Below the pieces are notes generated by a model. The model was not told where the DNA came from and made no database searches. It saw only the letters and a program-made list of their open reading frames with translations. The position numbers and the translations under genes are program-made. A stretch of DNA of 64,000 bases from Methylobacterium hispanicum. GTDB taxonomy: Bacteria; Pseudomonadota; Alphaproteobacteria; Rhizobiales; Beijerinckiaceae. Of the stretch, positions 46,564-56,634 are shown piece by piece (positions within the stretch are counted from its first letter, which is position 1; every line of letters starts with the position of its first letter). The DNA lies in the NCBI RefSeq assembly GCF_022179285.1, contig NZ_BPQO01000009.1, positions 1 through 64,000 on the forward strand, in the 5' to 3' direction.

Positions 46564-47400
46564 GTGCCCTCTCTCTCGACCCGGCTGATCCCGCCCGCGA
46601 TGCTGGACGTGATCAAGCGCTCGCCCGCCCTCTACGGCGTCGGGCGCAAGGCCCGCTTCGCGCTGGGCTCGCGCCTCGGCGCGCGCCCGGTCGCCGGGAT
46701 CGGGCGGGCCCACTACAACGACTTCATGCTGACCTCGACCGCCCCCGACAAGGTCGCGAGCTACATGGCGGGCGCCGAGCAGTTCGTCGACATCCTGGAG
46801 GCGGCCGTCCGCGAGGCCGGGCGCGACTGGGACACGATCGGTCGGGCGCTGGAGATCGGCTGCGGCTACGGCCGCATCGTGCGCCGGCTCTCCCGCCGCC
46901 TTCCGGGCGAGCGCATCGCGGTCTGCGACATGATCGAGGAGGGCGCCCGCTTCACCGCCTCCGAATTCGGCGCCGCGCAGGTGCCGGTGATGGAGCGGGC
47001 CCACCCGAAACCGTCGGACACCTACGACCTCGTCTACCTGCTCTCGGTCTACACCCACCTGCCGCGCGCCGTCGTGCACGCCAACCTCGCCGACGTGGCA
47101 CGCGCCCTCAAGCCCGGCGGGATCGTGGTCTTCACCATCCACGGCCAGGGCTCGGCCGAGCAGGCGGAGCGCTACGAGCAGTTCTGGCTCGACAAGCCGG
47201 CGGTGCTCGCCGCCCTGGCGCGCGAGGGCTACTACTACGCCCGCTACCCCTACTACACGGCCGATTACGGCCTGACCTGGTTCAGCCGCGCCGCCGTCGA
47301 GGCGCTGGTCGCCGAGGCGGCCCCCGACCTGGAGCCACTCTCCTACCGGGCGATGCAGCTCGACGGGCACCAGGACGTGTTCGTCTACCGGAAGCGCTGA
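46564..47400 (+). CDS. SAM-dependent methyltransferase
   Basis: The 278-residue cytosolic protein has the class I motif [20 protein letters not shown] and post-motif AVCDMIEE, then [16 protein letters not shown]. The N-terminal 70 residues are helical without a known fold. The substrate is unknown; the acceptor might be a sugar or small molecule. GTG 46564 has GCGGAG upstream; ATG 46600 is a shorter alternative. It lies between the heparinase and purH genes. Confidence 0.82.
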   Translation: MPSLSTRLIPPAMLDVIKRSPALYGVGRKARFALGSRLGARPVAGIGRAHYNDFMLTSTAPDKVASYMAGAEQFVDILEAAVREAGRDWDTIGRALEIGCGYGRIVRRLSRRLPGERIAVCDMIEEGARFTASEFGAAQVPVMERAHPKPSDTYDLVYLLSVYTHLPRAVVHANLADVARALKPGGIVVFTIHGQGSAEQAERYEQFWLDKPAVLAALAREGYYYARYPYYTADYGLTWFSRAAVEALVAEAAPDLEPLSYRAMQLDGHQDVFVYRKR

Positions 47401-47495
47401 GCGCGGGGCGGGATCGTCGCGAGGCTCCCTGGCCGGCCCGGTCCGTTCCGTGCTACCGGCCCGGGAAATCGCCACCGACGACCAAGACGTTCGCC

Positions 47496-49094
47496 ATGTC
47501 GCATGATCAGGTGCGGGTTGCCCGCGCGCTCCTCTCCGTCTCGGACAAGACCGGGCTCGTGGATTTCGCCCGCGCGCTCCACGCGCGCGGCATCGAGCTT
47601 GTCTCGACCGGCGGCACCCACCGCGCTCTCACCGAGGCCGGCCTGCCGGTGCGCGAGGTCGCCGACCTCACGGGCTTCCCCGAGATGATGGACGGCCGCG
47701 TCAAGACCCTGCACCCGGCGGTGCACGGGGGCCTCCTCGCCATCCGCGACAACCCCGAGCACCAGGCGGCGCTGGCCGCCCACGGCATCGGGGCGATCGA
47801 CCTGCTGGTGGTCAACCTCTATCCCTTCGAGGCGACGATCGCGGCCGGCAGACCCTACGACGACTGCGTCGAGAACATCGACATCGGCGGCCCGGCGATG
47901 ATCCGCGCGGCCGCCAAGAACCACGGCGACGTGGCAGTGGTCACGGACGTCTCGGACTACGCGGCGGTGCTGGCGGCGCTCGAGGCCGGCGGCGGCTCCC
48001 TCTCCACCGCGCTGCGCCGCAGCCTCGCCCAGAAGGCCTACGCCCGCACCGCCGCCTACGACGCGGCCATCGCGAACTGGCTCGTCCAGCACGTCGAGGC
48101 GGCGGGCCCGGCCCCGTTCCGGGCGGTCGGCGGCAGCCTCGGCCAGACGCTCCGCTACGGCGAGAACCCGCACCAGAGCGCCGCCTTCTACCGGGCGCCC
48201 GGCACGCCGCGGGCGGGCGTCGCCACCGCGCGCCAGCTCCAGGGCAAGGAACTCTCCTTCAACAACTTCAACGACACCGACGCCGCCTACGAGTGCGTCG
48301 CCGAGTTCGATCCGGCCCGCACCGCGGCGGTGGCGATCATCAAGCACGCCAACCCCTGCGGCGTCGCCGAGGGGGCGGACCTGCTCCAGGCCTACGAGCG
48401 GGCGCTCGCCTGCGACCCGACCTCGGCCTTCGGCGGCATCGTGGCGCTGAACCGGACGTTGGACGCCGAGGCCGCGCGCAAGATCGTCGAGATCTTCACC
48501 GAGGTGATCATCGCGCCGGACGCGACCGAGGAGGCCCGCGCCATCGTCGGCGCCAAGAAGAACCTGCGCCTGCTGCTCGCCGACGGCCTGCCCGACCCGC
48601 GCGCGGCCGGCGAGACCGTCCGCACGCTGTCCGGCGGCCTGCTGATCCAGGGCCGGGACAGCGCGGTCGTGGACGATATGGCCCTGAACGTCGTGACCAA
48701 GCGCCAGCCGAGCGAGGCCGAGTACGCCGACCTGCGCTTCGCCTACCGGGTCGCCAAGCACGTCAAGTCGAACGCGATCGTCTACGCCCGCGGCGGCGCC
48801 ACGGTCGGCATCGGGGCCGGGCAGATGTCGCGGGTCGATTCCTCGCGCATCGCCGCCTGGAAGGCGCAGGAGGGCGCCGAGCGCCTGGGGCTCACCGAGA
48901 GCCTCGCCAAGGGCGCGGTGGTGGCCTCCGACGCCTTCTTCCCCTTCGCGGACGGCCTCCTGGCGGCCGCCGAGGCCGGCGCCACCGCGGTGATCCAGCC
49001 GGGCGGCTCGATGCGCGACGCCGAGGTGATCGCGGCGGCCGACGCGGCCGGGCTGGCAATGGTGTTCACGGGCGTCCGCCACTTCCGGCACTAG
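47496..49094 (+). CDS. purH: bifunctional AICAR transformylase / IMP cyclohydrolase
   Basis: The 532-residue enzyme carries out the last two steps of IMP synthesis. The IMP cyclohydrolase half (1-200) has [25 protein letters not shown] and [12 protein letters not shown]. The transformylase half has [23 protein letters not shown] and [11 protein letters not shown]. All domains are full length. ATG 47496 gives the standard start. Confidence 0.97.
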   Translation: MSHDQVRVARALLSVSDKTGLVDFARALHARGIELVSTGGTHRALTEAGLPVREVADLTGFPEMMDGRVKTLHPAVHGGLLAIRDNPEHQAALAAHGIGAIDLLVVNLYPFEATIAAGRPYDDCVENIDIGGPAMIRAAAKNHGDVAVVTDVSDYAAVLAALEAGGGSLSTALRRSLAQKAYARTAAYDAAIANWLVQHVEAAGPAPFRAVGGSLGQTLRYGENPHQSAAFYRAPGTPRAGVATARQLQGKELSFNNFNDTDAAYECVAEFDPARTAAVAIIKHANPCGVAEGADLLQAYERALACDPTSAFGGIVALNRTLDAEAARKIVEIFTEVIIAPDATEEARAIVGAKKNLRLLLADGLPDPRAAGETVRTLSGGLLIQGRDSAVVDDMALNVVTKRQPSEAEYADLRFAYRVAKHVKSNAIVYARGGATVGIGAGQMSRVDSSRIAAWKAQEGAERLGLTESLAKGAVVASDAFFPFADGLLAAAEAGATAVIQPGGSMRDAEVIAAADAAGLAMVFTGVRHFRH

Positions 49095-49182
49095 GAGCAC
49101 CTCACGACGCCCGATCACCGGGAGCCCTCCCCCTGCACGCGACGGTGCAGCGGGCGTTTCGTGAGAGGCCCTGCGCCGCGCC

Positions 49183-49215
49183 ATCCCCGCTCCTCGCCGT
49201 GCGGGGAGCGGGGAT
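49183..49215 (+). terminator. hairpin about 90 bases past purH
   Basis: ATCCCCGCTCC and GGAGCGGGGAT pair perfectly around an 11-nt loop. No T-run follows, so Rho-independent termination is doubtful. Confidence 0.4.
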
Positions 49216-49276
49216 TCGCGCTTCGCGGCGACCTGTCGGGACCGGCCCGCGTGGCCGGGCATGCCCGCGCCCCAAA

Positions 49277-49321
49277 GCATCGTCCCGAAAGCTGGCTTCC
49301 GGCTTTCGGAAAAGAGGATGC
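49277..49321. repeat. Rhizobiales-type palindromic repeat (GCATC...GATGC)
   Basis: The outer GCATC/GATGC ends enclose CCGAAAGC (49285-49292) paired with GCTTTCGG (49302-49309). This layout matches the widespread GCAT-CCGAAAA-TTTTCGG-ATGC palindromes of Hyphomicrobiales. Confidence 0.6.
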
Positions 49322-49425
49322 AGAATCAAGAGGCTGGGAGCATCGGCCCGGATCCCGTATCCAGGACGACGCTCCGGGGTCGGGGATCGTCCCGGCGAGG
49401 CGCGGGCGGTGGAGCGGGGACGGCG

Positions 49426-50466
49426 ATGGCGGGCGAGGGCTTCGGGCGGACCAGGGACGGCGAGCCCGTCACCCGCTACACGCTGGAGCGCGGCCCCCTG
49501 CGGCTGCAGGTGATCGATTACGGCGCGGTCGTCACCCGGCTGGAGGTGCCGGACCGGGTGGGGCGGCGCGCCAACGTGGTGCTCGGGCTCGACACGCTCG
49601 CCGGCTACGAGCGCCTGAGCCCGCATTTCGGGGCGGTGGCCGGCCGCTTCGCCAACCGGATCGCGAACGGCCGCTTCGACCTCGACGGACACACCTATCA
49701 CCTGCCCGTCAACGAGCCGCCCAACACCCTGCACGGCGGCCCGGAGGGCTTCGCCCACCGGCCCTGGCGCGCGACCGCGGCGGAGGCCGACCGCCTCGTC
49801 CTGGCGCGCCGCTCGCCGGACGGCGAGATGGGATTCCCCGGCACGCTCGACGTGGAGGTCGCCTACAGCCTGCCCGAGGACGGGCTGGTGCGGATCGACT
49901 ACGCCGCCCGGACCGACCGCCCGACCGTGCTGAACCTGACGAACCACAGCTACTTCAACCTCGCCGGGGAGGGGGCGGGCGACGTGCTCGGCCACGCCGT
50001 CGCGGTCGAGGCCGACGCCTTCCTGCCGATCGACGCGACCGGCATCCCCACGGGCGAGGTCCGGGCGGTCGCCGGCACGCCCCTCGATTTCCGCGCGCCC
50101 GAAGCCCTCGGCGCCCGGATCCGCGCGGGCGACCCGCAGATCGTGCGGGGCAAGGGCTACGACCACTGCTTCGTGCTGCGGGGCGAGGCCGGAACCCTGC
50201 GGCCGGCCGCGACCTGCCACGATCCGGCGAGCGGGCGCCTGCTCGCGGTAGCGACCACGCTGCCGGGATTGCAGCTCTACACCGGCAACACCCTGGACGG
50301 CACGCTGGTCGGGCCCTCCGGCCGCACCTACCGCGCGGGCGACGGCGTCTGCTTCGAGACGCAAGGGTTTCCGGACGCGCCGAACCATCCGGGCTTCCCC
50401 TCCTGCGTCCTGCGCCCGGGCGAGCGCTTCACCGCCACGACGACGTGGCGGTTCTCGGCTGCGTAA
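49426..50466 (+). CDS. galM: aldose 1-epimerase (galactose mutarotase)
   Basis: The 346-residue enzyme interconverts alpha and beta anomers of aldoses. The family motifs are present: GAVAGRFANRIANGRF, NEPPNTLHGG with the catalytic-site His, LTNHSYFNLAG with the general-acid His, and FETQGFPDAPNHPGF with the base Glu. No signal peptide is seen. ATG 49426 follows GGAGCGGGG. It stands alone, convergent with the next gene. Confidence 0.94.
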   Translation: MAGEGFGRTRDGEPVTRYTLERGPLRLQVIDYGAVVTRLEVPDRVGRRANVVLGLDTLAGYERLSPHFGAVAGRFANRIANGRFDLDGHTYHLPVNEPPNTLHGGPEGFAHRPWRATAAEADRLVLARRSPDGEMGFPGTLDVEVAYSLPEDGLVRIDYAARTDRPTVLNLTNHSYFNLAGEGAGDVLGHAVAVEADAFLPIDATGIPTGEVRAVAGTPLDFRAPEALGARIRAGDPQIVRGKGYDHCFVLRGEAGTLRPAATCHDPASGRLLAVATTLPGLQLYTGNTLDGTLVGPSGRTYRAGDGVCFETQGFPDAPNHPGFPSCVLRPGERFTATTTWRFSAA

Positions 50467-50472
50467 GGATCG

Positions 50473-50958
50473 TCAAGCCGCACTGTGGCGGCAGCGACCG
50501 CCGAGGTTTCGGTAGCGGACGCTGCGCAGGCCGGCCTCGAACCAGACCTGCCCCGGCCGGCCCGGATCGTAGGCGTAGAGGTTGATCCGTGTCTCGTCGT
50601 CGGGGGCGCCGAGCACGGCGGGGTCGGCCGCGCGGTCAAGGCTCCAGCGCGGCGCGGATTCAGGCCCGAAATCCTCCTGCGCGCCGTCCTGCTCGCGCCG
50701 GAACACCAGCGCGTAGCCGGCCGGCTCGACGCGGAAGTAGAAGCCGACCAGCGGCGTGCGGTCGGCAAAGTTGGTGAACTCGCAGTAGAGCGTCGGCGCG
50801 CCGGACTTCGGCGCCCCGCCCTGAGCCGCGGCGGACGGGGCGGTCCGCGTCGGCACGGACCCGCGCTCCGGCTCGGGCACCGGCCGGACGAGCCAGACGA
50901 CGCAGGCCAGCGCCAGCACGGCGGAGGCGGCGAGGGCGGCGTATCCGGTTCGCGTCAC
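50473..50958 (-). CDS. hypothetical membrane-anchored protein
   Basis: The 161-residue protein has one N-terminal helix (AALAASAVLALACVVWLV), then a Pro/Ala-rich linker, then a small domain with LYCEFTNFADRTPLVGFYFR, a Trp and several Tyr. It may be anchored in the inner membrane with the domain outside. I recognise no family. Its stop is six bases from the galM stop, and it lies 30 bases after pheA on the same strand, so it may be the last gene of a kdsB-pheA transcript. Confidence 0.65.
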   Translation of the reverse strand: MTRTGYAALAASAVLALACVVWLVRPVPEPERGSVPTRTAPSAAAQGGAPKSGAPTLYCEFTNFADRTPLVGFYFRVEPAGYALVFRREQDGAQEDFGPESAPRWSLDRAADPAVLGAPDDETRINLYAYDPGRPGQVWFEAGLRSVRYRNLGGRCRHSAA

Positions 50959-50988
50959 GGCGGGACCTCGGCTCGCGCCGCCCGACCC

Positions 50989-51843
50989 CTACTCGGCCGG
51001 GGGCCGGGCCGCCTCGCGGAAGGGATGGGCCGGGTAGGTGCCGACGACCTTCAGCTCGCGCGAGAAGTAGTCGAGTTCGTCCAGCGCCCGGGCCAGCGCA
51101 GGGTCGTCGGGGTGGCCGTCCACCTCGGCGTAGAACTGGGTCGCGGTGAACTGCCCCTCGACCATGTAGCTCTCGAGCTTCGACATGTTGACGCCGTTCG
51201 TGGCGAAGCCGCCGAGCGCCTTGTAGAGGGCCGCCGGGATGTTGCGCACCCGGAAGATGAAGCTCGTCACGAAGGGCCCGCCCTCGTTCTCCGCCACCTC
51301 GGCCTCGGGCGCGAAGACCACGAAGCGGGTGGTGTTGTGGGCCTCGTCCTCGACGTCGCGTGCCAGGATGTCGAGCCCGTAGACGCCCGCCGCCATCGCG
51401 GGCGCGAGCGCGGCCATCGTGCGGTCGCCGGCCTCGGCGACCTGTCGGGCGGCCCCCGCGGTGTCGCCCGCCACCACGGGCGCGAGCCCCAGGCGCCGGA
51501 TGATGCGCCGGCACTGCCCGAGCGCGTGGATGTGGCTGTGCACGCTCCGGAGCTCCTCCAGCGCCACGCCCGGCAGCGCCATGAGCTGGAAGTGGATCGG
51601 CAGGAAGTGCTCGGCCACGATGCTGAGCGGCGAGGTCGGCAGCAGGTGGTGGATGTCTGCGACGCGCCCCGCGATCGAGTTCTCGATCGGGATCATGGCG
51701 CGGGCGGCCCGGCCCTCCGTCACCGCCGCGAAGGCGTCCTCGAAGGTGGGGCAGGGCAGGTAGGTCCAGCCCGGGAACGCCTCGGCCGAGATGATGTGCG
51801 AGTTGGCCCCGGGCTCGCCCTGGTAGGAGATGGTCTGGTTCAT
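50989..51843 (-). CDS. pheA: prephenate dehydratase
   Basis: The 284-residue enzyme converts prephenate to phenylpyruvate. The catalytic domain shows ISYQGEPGANSHIISAEAFP, IPIENSIAGRVADIHHLL and the TRF motif in NTTRFVVFAPE. A C-terminal ACT domain (from about residue 195) with GALYKALGGFATNGVNMSKL-like sequence gives phenylalanine feedback. No chorismate mutase domain is fused, as usual in alphaproteobacteria. It follows kdsB by 18 bases. Confidence 0.95.
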   Translation of the reverse strand: MNQTISYQGEPGANSHIISAEAFPGWTYLPCPTFEDAFAAVTEGRAARAMIPIENSIAGRVADIHHLLPTSPLSIVAEHFLPIHFQLMALPGVALEELRSVHSHIHALGQCRRIIRRLGLAPVVAGDTAGAARQVAEAGDRTMAALAPAMAAGVYGLDILARDVEDEAHNTTRFVVFAPEAEVAENEGGPFVTSFIFRVRNIPAALYKALGGFATNGVNMSKLESYMVEGQFTATQFYAEVDGHPDDPALARALDELDYFSRELKVVGTYPAHPFREAARPPAE

Positions 51844-51861
51844 CGTGGCATCGCGGCGGCG

Positions 51862-52605
51862 TCAGTTCAGGCGGCGACCGGCCATCACGGCGCGGGCGCG
51901 TTCGAGGTCGGCGGGCGTGTCCACGCCGAGCGGAAGGTCGTCCACCACGACGGCGTCGATGCGCATGCCGGCCTCCAGCGCGCGCAGCTGCTCCAGCCGC
52001 TCGCGGGTCTCCAGCTCGCCCGGAGGGAGGGCCATGAAGCGGGCGAGCGCCGCGCGGCGGTAGGCGTAGAGGCCGATATGGTGGAAGAGGGGACCCTGTC
52101 CCCAGGGCGCGCGGGCGCGGGTGAAGTAGAGGGCCCGCAGGCGCCGCGGGCCGACCCGGTGGCCGACGAGCTTGACCACGTTCGGGTCGTCCGCCTCCTC
52201 CGCGCGCTCGATCTCGGCACAGAGCGTGGCGATATCGACCGTGCGGTCGGCGAGCGGGGCCACCGCGGCGCCGATCGCCGCCGGGTCGATCGTCGGCAGG
52301 TCACCCTGCACGTTGACCACGACGTCGTGGTGGCCGGCCGGATCGACCTGCTCCAGCGCCTCGGCGAGCCGGTCGGAGCCCGACGGGTGGTCGGCCCGGG
52401 TCATCACGGCGAGCCCGCCCACCGCGTGGATCGCCTCCGCGATCGCGGCCGTGTCGGTCGCCACCACCACGGGGCCGATCCCGGCCTCGACGGCGCGACG
52501 CCAGACATGGACGATCATCGGCTCGCCCGCGATGTCGGCGAGCGGCTTGTTCGGCAGGCGCGTGGCGGCGAGCCGCGCGGGGATGAGCACCAGGGGATCG
52601 GACAC
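51862..52605 (-). CDS. kdsB: 3-deoxy-manno-octulosonate cytidylyltransferase
   Basis: The 247-residue enzyme makes CMP-Kdo for lipopolysaccharide inner core. The start [20 protein letters not shown] matches the CTP-binding loop. [13 protein letters not shown] and the C-terminal [15 protein letters not shown] are conserved. It reads away from the cytochrome gene, with a shared divergent promoter region, and is followed by pheA. Confidence 0.95.
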   Translation of the reverse strand: MSDPLVLIPARLAATRLPNKPLADIAGEPMIVHVWRRAVEAGIGPVVVATDTAAIAEAIHAVGGLAVMTRADHPSGSDRLAEALEQVDPAGHHDVVVNVQGDLPTIDPAAIGAAVAPLADRTVDIATLCAEIERAEEADDPNVVKLVGHRVGPRRLRALYFTRARAPWGQGPLFHHIGLYAYRRAALARFMALPPGELETRERLEQLRALEAGMRIDAVVVDDLPLGVDTPADLERARAVMAGRRLN

Positions 52606-52732
52606 GGGAGGATACCGGGGTGGTCGGGCGGCGCTGCCTTAACAGGCGGTTTCCGCGTTGTCATTTCGCGGGGTTCGCCGCCCCGGCGGGGCCTCGTTGC
52701 GGGGCGCGGATGAGACAGATCCGCACCGGGGG

Positions 52733-52766
52733 CAAGCTTGACGGCGTTCCGGCATTGTCAAGATCG
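52733..52766. promoter_or_regulatory. overlapping divergent promoters of kdsB and cycM
   Basis: Going right, TTGACG (52738-52743), 17 bases, then AGATCG (52761-52766). Going left, TTGACA (52761-52756), 17 bases, then AGCTTG (52738-52733). The two -35 elements form the inverted repeat CTTGAC...GTCAAG, each overlapping the other's -10. RNA polymerase could hardly bind both at once. Confidence 0.6.
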
Positions 52767-52845
52767 CCCCGGAGCGGCTAAGGCACCCTCGAAATCTTCC
52801 AATGTCCGGCGTCCTGCCCCGTCACGCCAGCGGAGTTGAGTGAGC

Positions 52846-53811
52846 ATGGATTCGTTCGAGCTGAACAAGGTCGCCGGTGCGGTCTTGGGCGCCGTGTTGT
52901 TCGCAGTCGGATCCGGCTTCGTCGCAGAGCTGATCTATCACCCGAAACCTGCCGGCAAGGCGGGCTACGAGCTGCCCGAGCCGCAGCCGGAGAGCGGTGC
53001 GCCCTCCGAGGCCGCCAAGGTCGAACCGGTCGCCGTGCGGCTCGCCAGCGCCAACGTCGAGAAGGGCCAGGGCGGCACCAAGGCCTGCCAGGCCTGCCAC
53101 AGCTTCGAGAAGGGCGGCCCGAACAAGGTCGGCCCGGACCTCTGGGAGATCGTGGAGCGCCCGAAGGCCAGCCACGGCGGCTTCGAGTACTCGGCCGGCC
53201 TGAAGGAGAAGGGCGGGGCCTGGACCTACGAGGACCTCGACCACTTCCTGGCGAGCCCGAAGGGCTTCATCAAGGGCACCAAGATGGCCTTCGCGGGCAT
53301 CTCCTCGCCGCAGGAGCGCGCGAACGTGATCGCCTACCTGCGCACGCTCGCCGACAGCCCGAAGCCGCTGCCCGCCGCCGACAAGGCCGAGGCCAAGCCA
53401 GCCGAAGCCAAGCCCGCCGAGGGCAAGGCCGCGGAGGGCAAGCCAGAGGCCAAGCCGGCGGAGAAGCCCGCCGAGACCAAGCCGAGCGCGAGCCAGCCGG
53501 CCGCCGGCAAGGCCTCCGAGGGCAAGGACAGCCCGGCCAAGCCCGCCGACACGAACACGGCCGAGCCCGTGCTGGAGAAGGCGCCGGGCAGCCCGAAGCC
53601 GAACACCGCGACGCCCAACCGCAACGAGCCCGAGCCGAAGCCCGATCCGGCGGCCGGCGGCCCGAGCCAGAACACCCCGGCCGAGGCCGCGCCCGCGGCT
53701 CCGTCGGAGCCCGCCGCCAAGCTGCCCCCGGCCAAGGCCGACCCGGCCGCCGAGGACAAGGCGAAGACCCTGCAGGAGCAGGGCTCGACCGGCGGCGAGG
53801 CCGGCAAGTAA
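52846..53811 (+). CDS. cycM: membrane-anchored cytochrome c (CycM type) with long Lys/Pro/Ala/Glu tail
   Basis: The 321-residue protein has one N-terminal helix (about residues 8-30), a linker, and a class I cytochrome c domain at 70-170 with haem motif CQACH (81-85) and axial Met in GTKMAFAG. CycM anchors electron transfer to the terminal oxidase in rhizobia. Residues 172-321 are unusual: a repeated KPAEAKPAEGKAAEGK-type low-complexity tail. ATG 52846 follows GGAG. It diverges from kdsB. Confidence 0.9.
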   Translation: MDSFELNKVAGAVLGAVLFAVGSGFVAELIYHPKPAGKAGYELPEPQPESGAPSEAAKVEPVAVRLASANVEKGQGGTKACQACHSFEKGGPNKVGPDLWEIVERPKASHGGFEYSAGLKEKGGAWTYEDLDHFLASPKGFIKGTKMAFAGISSPQERANVIAYLRTLADSPKPLPAADKAEAKPAEAKPAEGKAAEGKPEAKPAEKPAETKPSASQPAAGKASEGKDSPAKPADTNTAEPVLEKAPGSPKPNTATPNRNEPEPKPDPAAGGPSQNTPAEAAPAAPSEPAAKLPPAKADPAAEDKAKTLQEQGSTGGEAGK

Positions 53812-53826
53812 GGTTCCCGCGAAGCT

Positions 53827-53854
53827 CTCCCTCCCCCGCAGAGGGGGGAGGGAG
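53827..53854 (+). terminator. hairpin after the cytochrome gene
   Basis: CTCCCTCCCCC (53827-53837) pairs with GGGGGAGGGAG (53844-53854), an 11-bp stem starting 16 bases past the stop. No T-run follows; it also resembles the dispersed CT-rich palindromes. Confidence 0.5.
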
Positions 53855-53981
53855 ATCGCGCATCGCCCCTCATCCCCAGCCCCGCCGCAACCTGTGGACG
53901 GGCGCGCCCTCGGCCGCATCCTCCGGCCCCCGCCCGTGTTAGCCAGGGCGCGGACTTACCGAGGCGGCAACCGGATCAGCG

Positions 53982-55547
53982 ATGGCGATCGGCAGCGACG
54001 GCACGATCGAGATGGGCACGGGCCTCGACGGCGCCGGCCAGGGCAGCCCGGTCGGGCTGAACCTCGAGGAGCTGCTCGCCACCCGCCTGCTGGTCCAGGG
54101 CAACTCGGGCTCGGGCAAGTCGCACCTGCTGCGCCGCCTGCTGGAGCAGAGCGCGGGCCTCGTCCAGCAGGTCATCGTCGACCCCGAGGGCGACTTCGTC
54201 AGCTTGGCCGAGGCCTACGACCACCTCGTGGTGGAGGGCACGCACGGTGAGGCCGACCTCCAGGCCATCGCCGCGCGGGTGCGGGCACACCGGGTCTCGG
54301 TGGTGCTGAACCTGGAGAGCCTCGACATGGAGGCGCAGATGCGCGCCGCCGCCGCCTTCCTCGGCGGGTTGTTCGAGGCCGAGCGCGCCCACTGGTTCCC
54401 CTGCCTCGTCGTGGTGGACGAGGCCCAGATCTTCGCCCCGATGGCGGCGGGCGACGTCTCCGACGAGGCCCGCAAGGTCTCGCTCGGCGCGATGACGAAC
54501 CTGATGTGCCGCGGGCGCAAGCGCGGGCTTGCCGGCGTGATCGCCACGCAGCGGCTCGCCAAGCTCGCCAAGAACGTCGCGGCCGAGGCCACCAACTTCC
54601 TGATGGGCCGCACCTTCCTCGACATTGACATGGCGCGGGCCGCCGACCTGCTCGGCCTCGACCGGCGCGGCGCCGAGCGCTTCCGCGATCTCGGGCGCGG
54701 CGAGTTTGTGGCGCTCGGCCCCGCGCTGAGCCGCCGGCCGCTGGGCCTGCGCATCGGCGCGGTGGTCACCGGCGCGCGGGCGGTGGCGCCCGGCCTGCTG
54801 CCGCTGCCGGGGGCCGCCGACGCGGATCTGCGCGCGCAGATCCTGGCGCCCGCGAGCGATGGGGGCTTCGTGCTGCCGCCGCGCGCCCGGCCCGTCACGG
54901 CCCCGCGGGTGACGCCGGCCGACCTGATGCGCGAGCTCGCCGCCCACCGGCCGGAGACCGCGCCCGCCACCCCCGCCCTCGACCCGGCCGAGAACCGGGC
55001 CGGCTGCGAGGCGGTGCTGCAGGGCCTGGTCGCCGACGCCGACGCGGCGCGCCAGCCCGTGGCGGTCGTCTACCAGGACTTCCTCGTGCGCTGCCGCATG
55101 CGCGGCCTCGACGGCGACGGCTACGGGATGCCGGCCTTCCGCCGGGCGCTCAGCGTCGCGCGGGCCGGCGTCGAGGCACCCTCCGAGGCGGGTGAGGGCG
55201 GCGACGAAAGCTGGAGCGCGGCGACGAACCTCGCCGCCACCATGCCGGAGGAGGTGCAGGGCGTGTTCCTGCTGATCGCCCGCGCGGCGCTCGCCGGCGC
55301 GTCCTGCCCCGGCGACGCGGCGCTGGCCAAGGCGATCGGCAGCCGCTCCCCCGGCCGGGCGCGGCGGCTCCTCGGCTACATGGAGAGTCGCGGCGCGGTG
55401 GTCAGCCGCACGGATTTCCGCGGCAACCGGGTCATCGCCGTGCCGGGCCTGTCCTGCGAGACCGCGCCGGGCGACCCGAAGGCGGAGGCCGCGCCCGCGG
55501 ACGCGCCCGCCGAGGGGACGGACTGGCAGCTCTTCGCGGCGGAGTGA
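53982..55547 (+). CDS. HerA-like ATP-binding protein (DUF87)
   Basis: The 521-residue cytosolic protein has a HerA/FtsK-type ATPase core. Walker A is GNSGSGKS (residues 40-47), DPEGDFVSLAEAYDHLV follows, and Walker B is VVVDEAQIFAP (143-153), with a sensor ATQR. The C-terminal half is a linker and a probable winged helix (AKAIGSRSPGRARRLLGYM). HerA proteins pump or translocate DNA, often with NurA or SIR2 nucleases; none adjoins it. Its role here is unknown. Confidence 0.85.
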   Translation: MAIGSDGTIEMGTGLDGAGQGSPVGLNLEELLATRLLVQGNSGSGKSHLLRRLLEQSAGLVQQVIVDPEGDFVSLAEAYDHLVVEGTHGEADLQAIAARVRAHRVSVVLNLESLDMEAQMRAAAAFLGGLFEAERAHWFPCLVVVDEAQIFAPMAAGDVSDEARKVSLGAMTNLMCRGRKRGLAGVIATQRLAKLAKNVAAEATNFLMGRTFLDIDMARAADLLGLDRRGAERFRDLGRGEFVALGPALSRRPLGLRIGAVVTGARAVAPGLLPLPGAADADLRAQILAPASDGGFVLPPRARPVTAPRVTPADLMRELAAHRPETAPATPALDPAENRAGCEAVLQGLVADADAARQPVAVVYQDFLVRCRMRGLDGDGYGMPAFRRALSVARAGVEAPSEAGEGGDESWSAATNLAATMPEEVQGVFLLIARAALAGASCPGDAALAKAIGSRSPGRARRLLGYMESRGAVVSRTDFRGNRVIAVPGLSCETAPGDPKAEAAPADAPAEGTDWQLFAAE

Positions 55548-55682
55548 TACGGTGTCCGGCTGACGGGTTCGGGCCCGCGTGCGTGGACCGGGCCGGACGC
55601 CCTCTCCCCGAGGGCGCGGGAACCCGCGCCTCATGCCGAAGGCGTTGACCCCGGGTCGGTCGAGACCCTTACGGAGCAGAGC

Positions 55683-56528
<846 letters not shown>

Positions 56529-56564
56529 CCTGACCGCGTTTCGGCCGGGCGCCTGAATCGCGCC

Positions 56565-56627
56565 ATACCCTCTCTCCCATAGGGAGAGGTCTGCTTTCGC
56601 AGAAAGCCGGGTGAGGGGACCCGCGCC
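56565..56627. repeat. short copy of the dispersed palindromic repeat
   Basis: CCTCTCTCCCATAGGGAGAG, then GTCTGCTTTCGCAGAAAGCC and GGGTGAGGGGACCC. Most of it matches 25224-25267. It lies between convergent genes. Confidence 0.75.
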
Positions 56628-56634
56628 ATGTCAT

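Larger units (their letters stand above)
49095..49425. other. intergenic region with hairpins after purH
   Basis: The gap holds a perfect 11-bp stem (49183-49193 with 49205-49215) and a Rhizobiales-type palindromic repeat at 49277-49321. No gene is seen; an in-frame galM extension here is not conserved. Confidence 0.6.

Noticed and set aside
49261..49425. N-terminal extension of GalM from ATG 49261
   Set aside because: The extension overlaps a palindromic repeat and has no family similarity; ATG 49426 has a ribosome site.
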